This document shows positions 6,266 through 6,392 of a stretch of 6,392 nucleotides of DNA, piece after piece. A model generated the notes under the pieces. That model saw only the letters and a list, made by a program, of their open reading frames with translations. It searched no databases and was not told the DNA's origin. A program made the translations under genes and the position numbers. This stretch comes from Lysobacteraceae bacterium (lineage in GTDB: Bacteria; Pseudomonadota; Gammaproteobacteria; Xanthomonadales; Wenzhouxiangellaceae), in contig JAIVHD010000130.1 in assembly GCA_020201235.1 (NCBI GenBank), positions 1 to 6,392 on the forward strand, in the 5' to 3' direction. Each line of letters opens with the position of its first letter. Position 1 is the first letter of the stretch.

Positions 6266-6392
6266 GTATTGCCTCATTCAGGGCTCCGGACGAATTCGCC
6301 TGCAAGGCAAAGTGGCGAAGTCATCGTGATTCTACGTCGAGGCACTTTAACGCCGCAGGCGAATTCGTCCGGAGCCCTGAATGAGGCAATAC
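6266..6392. repeat. Perfect 38-bp inverted repeat around a 51-bp spacer (MITE-like element, or assembly fold-back)
   Basis: The left arm 6266-6303 (beginning GTATTGCCTCATTCAGGGCT) is the exact reverse complement of the right arm 6355-6392, with no mismatch over 38 bp. The spacer 6304-6354 extends the fold: GGC (6306-6308) with GCC (6352-6354), and AAAGTG (6309-6314) with CACTTT (6343-6348). No reading frame of note lies inside. The right arm finishes on the last base of the window, so the flank and any target-site duplication cannot be seen, and the repeat could be longer. A MITE or other short non-autonomous element is the simplest reading. An assembly or amplification fold-back at a contig end is the main alternative. 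Confidence 0.7.

Overview
The window (about 60% G+C by eye) looks like a chromosomal fragment from a gammaproteobacterium, possibly of the Chromatiales or Wenzhouxiangella/Xanthomonadales type. The evidence is a small Tat-exported high-potential iron-sulfur protein (HiPIP), a gammaproteobacterial-style lptF-lptG pair, and a sphingolipid locus of the kind described in Caulobacter and found in several proteobacterial groups. The lineage is an inference; nothing here fixes the genus.

Layout. The left third is read leftward: a fatty acyl-AMP ligase (186-1706), then the first 31 codons of an NAD(P)-binding epimerase/dehydratase-type SDR (1-93, cut by the window edge). In known sphingolipid loci these two roles are acyl activation for transfer to a carrier protein and CerR-like reduction of the ceramide keto group. 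A divergent control region (1707-1910) holds a good sigma70-like promoter for the leftward genes and a 13-bp direct repeat at exactly 21-bp spacing in front of the rightward genes. The rightward operon (1911-5764) has four members: a bacterial ceramide synthase (bCerS family), a MobA-like nucleotidyltransferase, and LptF- and LptG-family permeases. Each junction in it is an ATGA stop/start overlap. A convergent HiPIP gene lies at 5829-6155 on the minus strand. The window ends in a perfect 38-bp inverted repeat around a 51-bp spacer (6266-6392).

How the genes fit together. The ligase supplies activated acyl chains, bCerS N-acylates the sphingoid base, and the SDR would reduce the product. The nucleotidyltransferase would make an activated (probably CDP- or UDP-linked) headgroup precursor. 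The LptFG pair sits in the same translationally coupled operon, so it may be a dedicated machine for moving ceramide-based lipids toward the outer membrane rather than the housekeeping LPS exporter. That last point is the most interesting hypothesis here.

Two genes appear damaged. The nucleotidyltransferase keeps its start overlap and its end overlap, but its middle section is missing and the two halves are in different frames. The ligase begins inside the conserved N-domain, without the roughly 100 residues its family normally has. These are either real decay (or strain variation) in the pathway or assembly errors; the sequence alone cannot say which.
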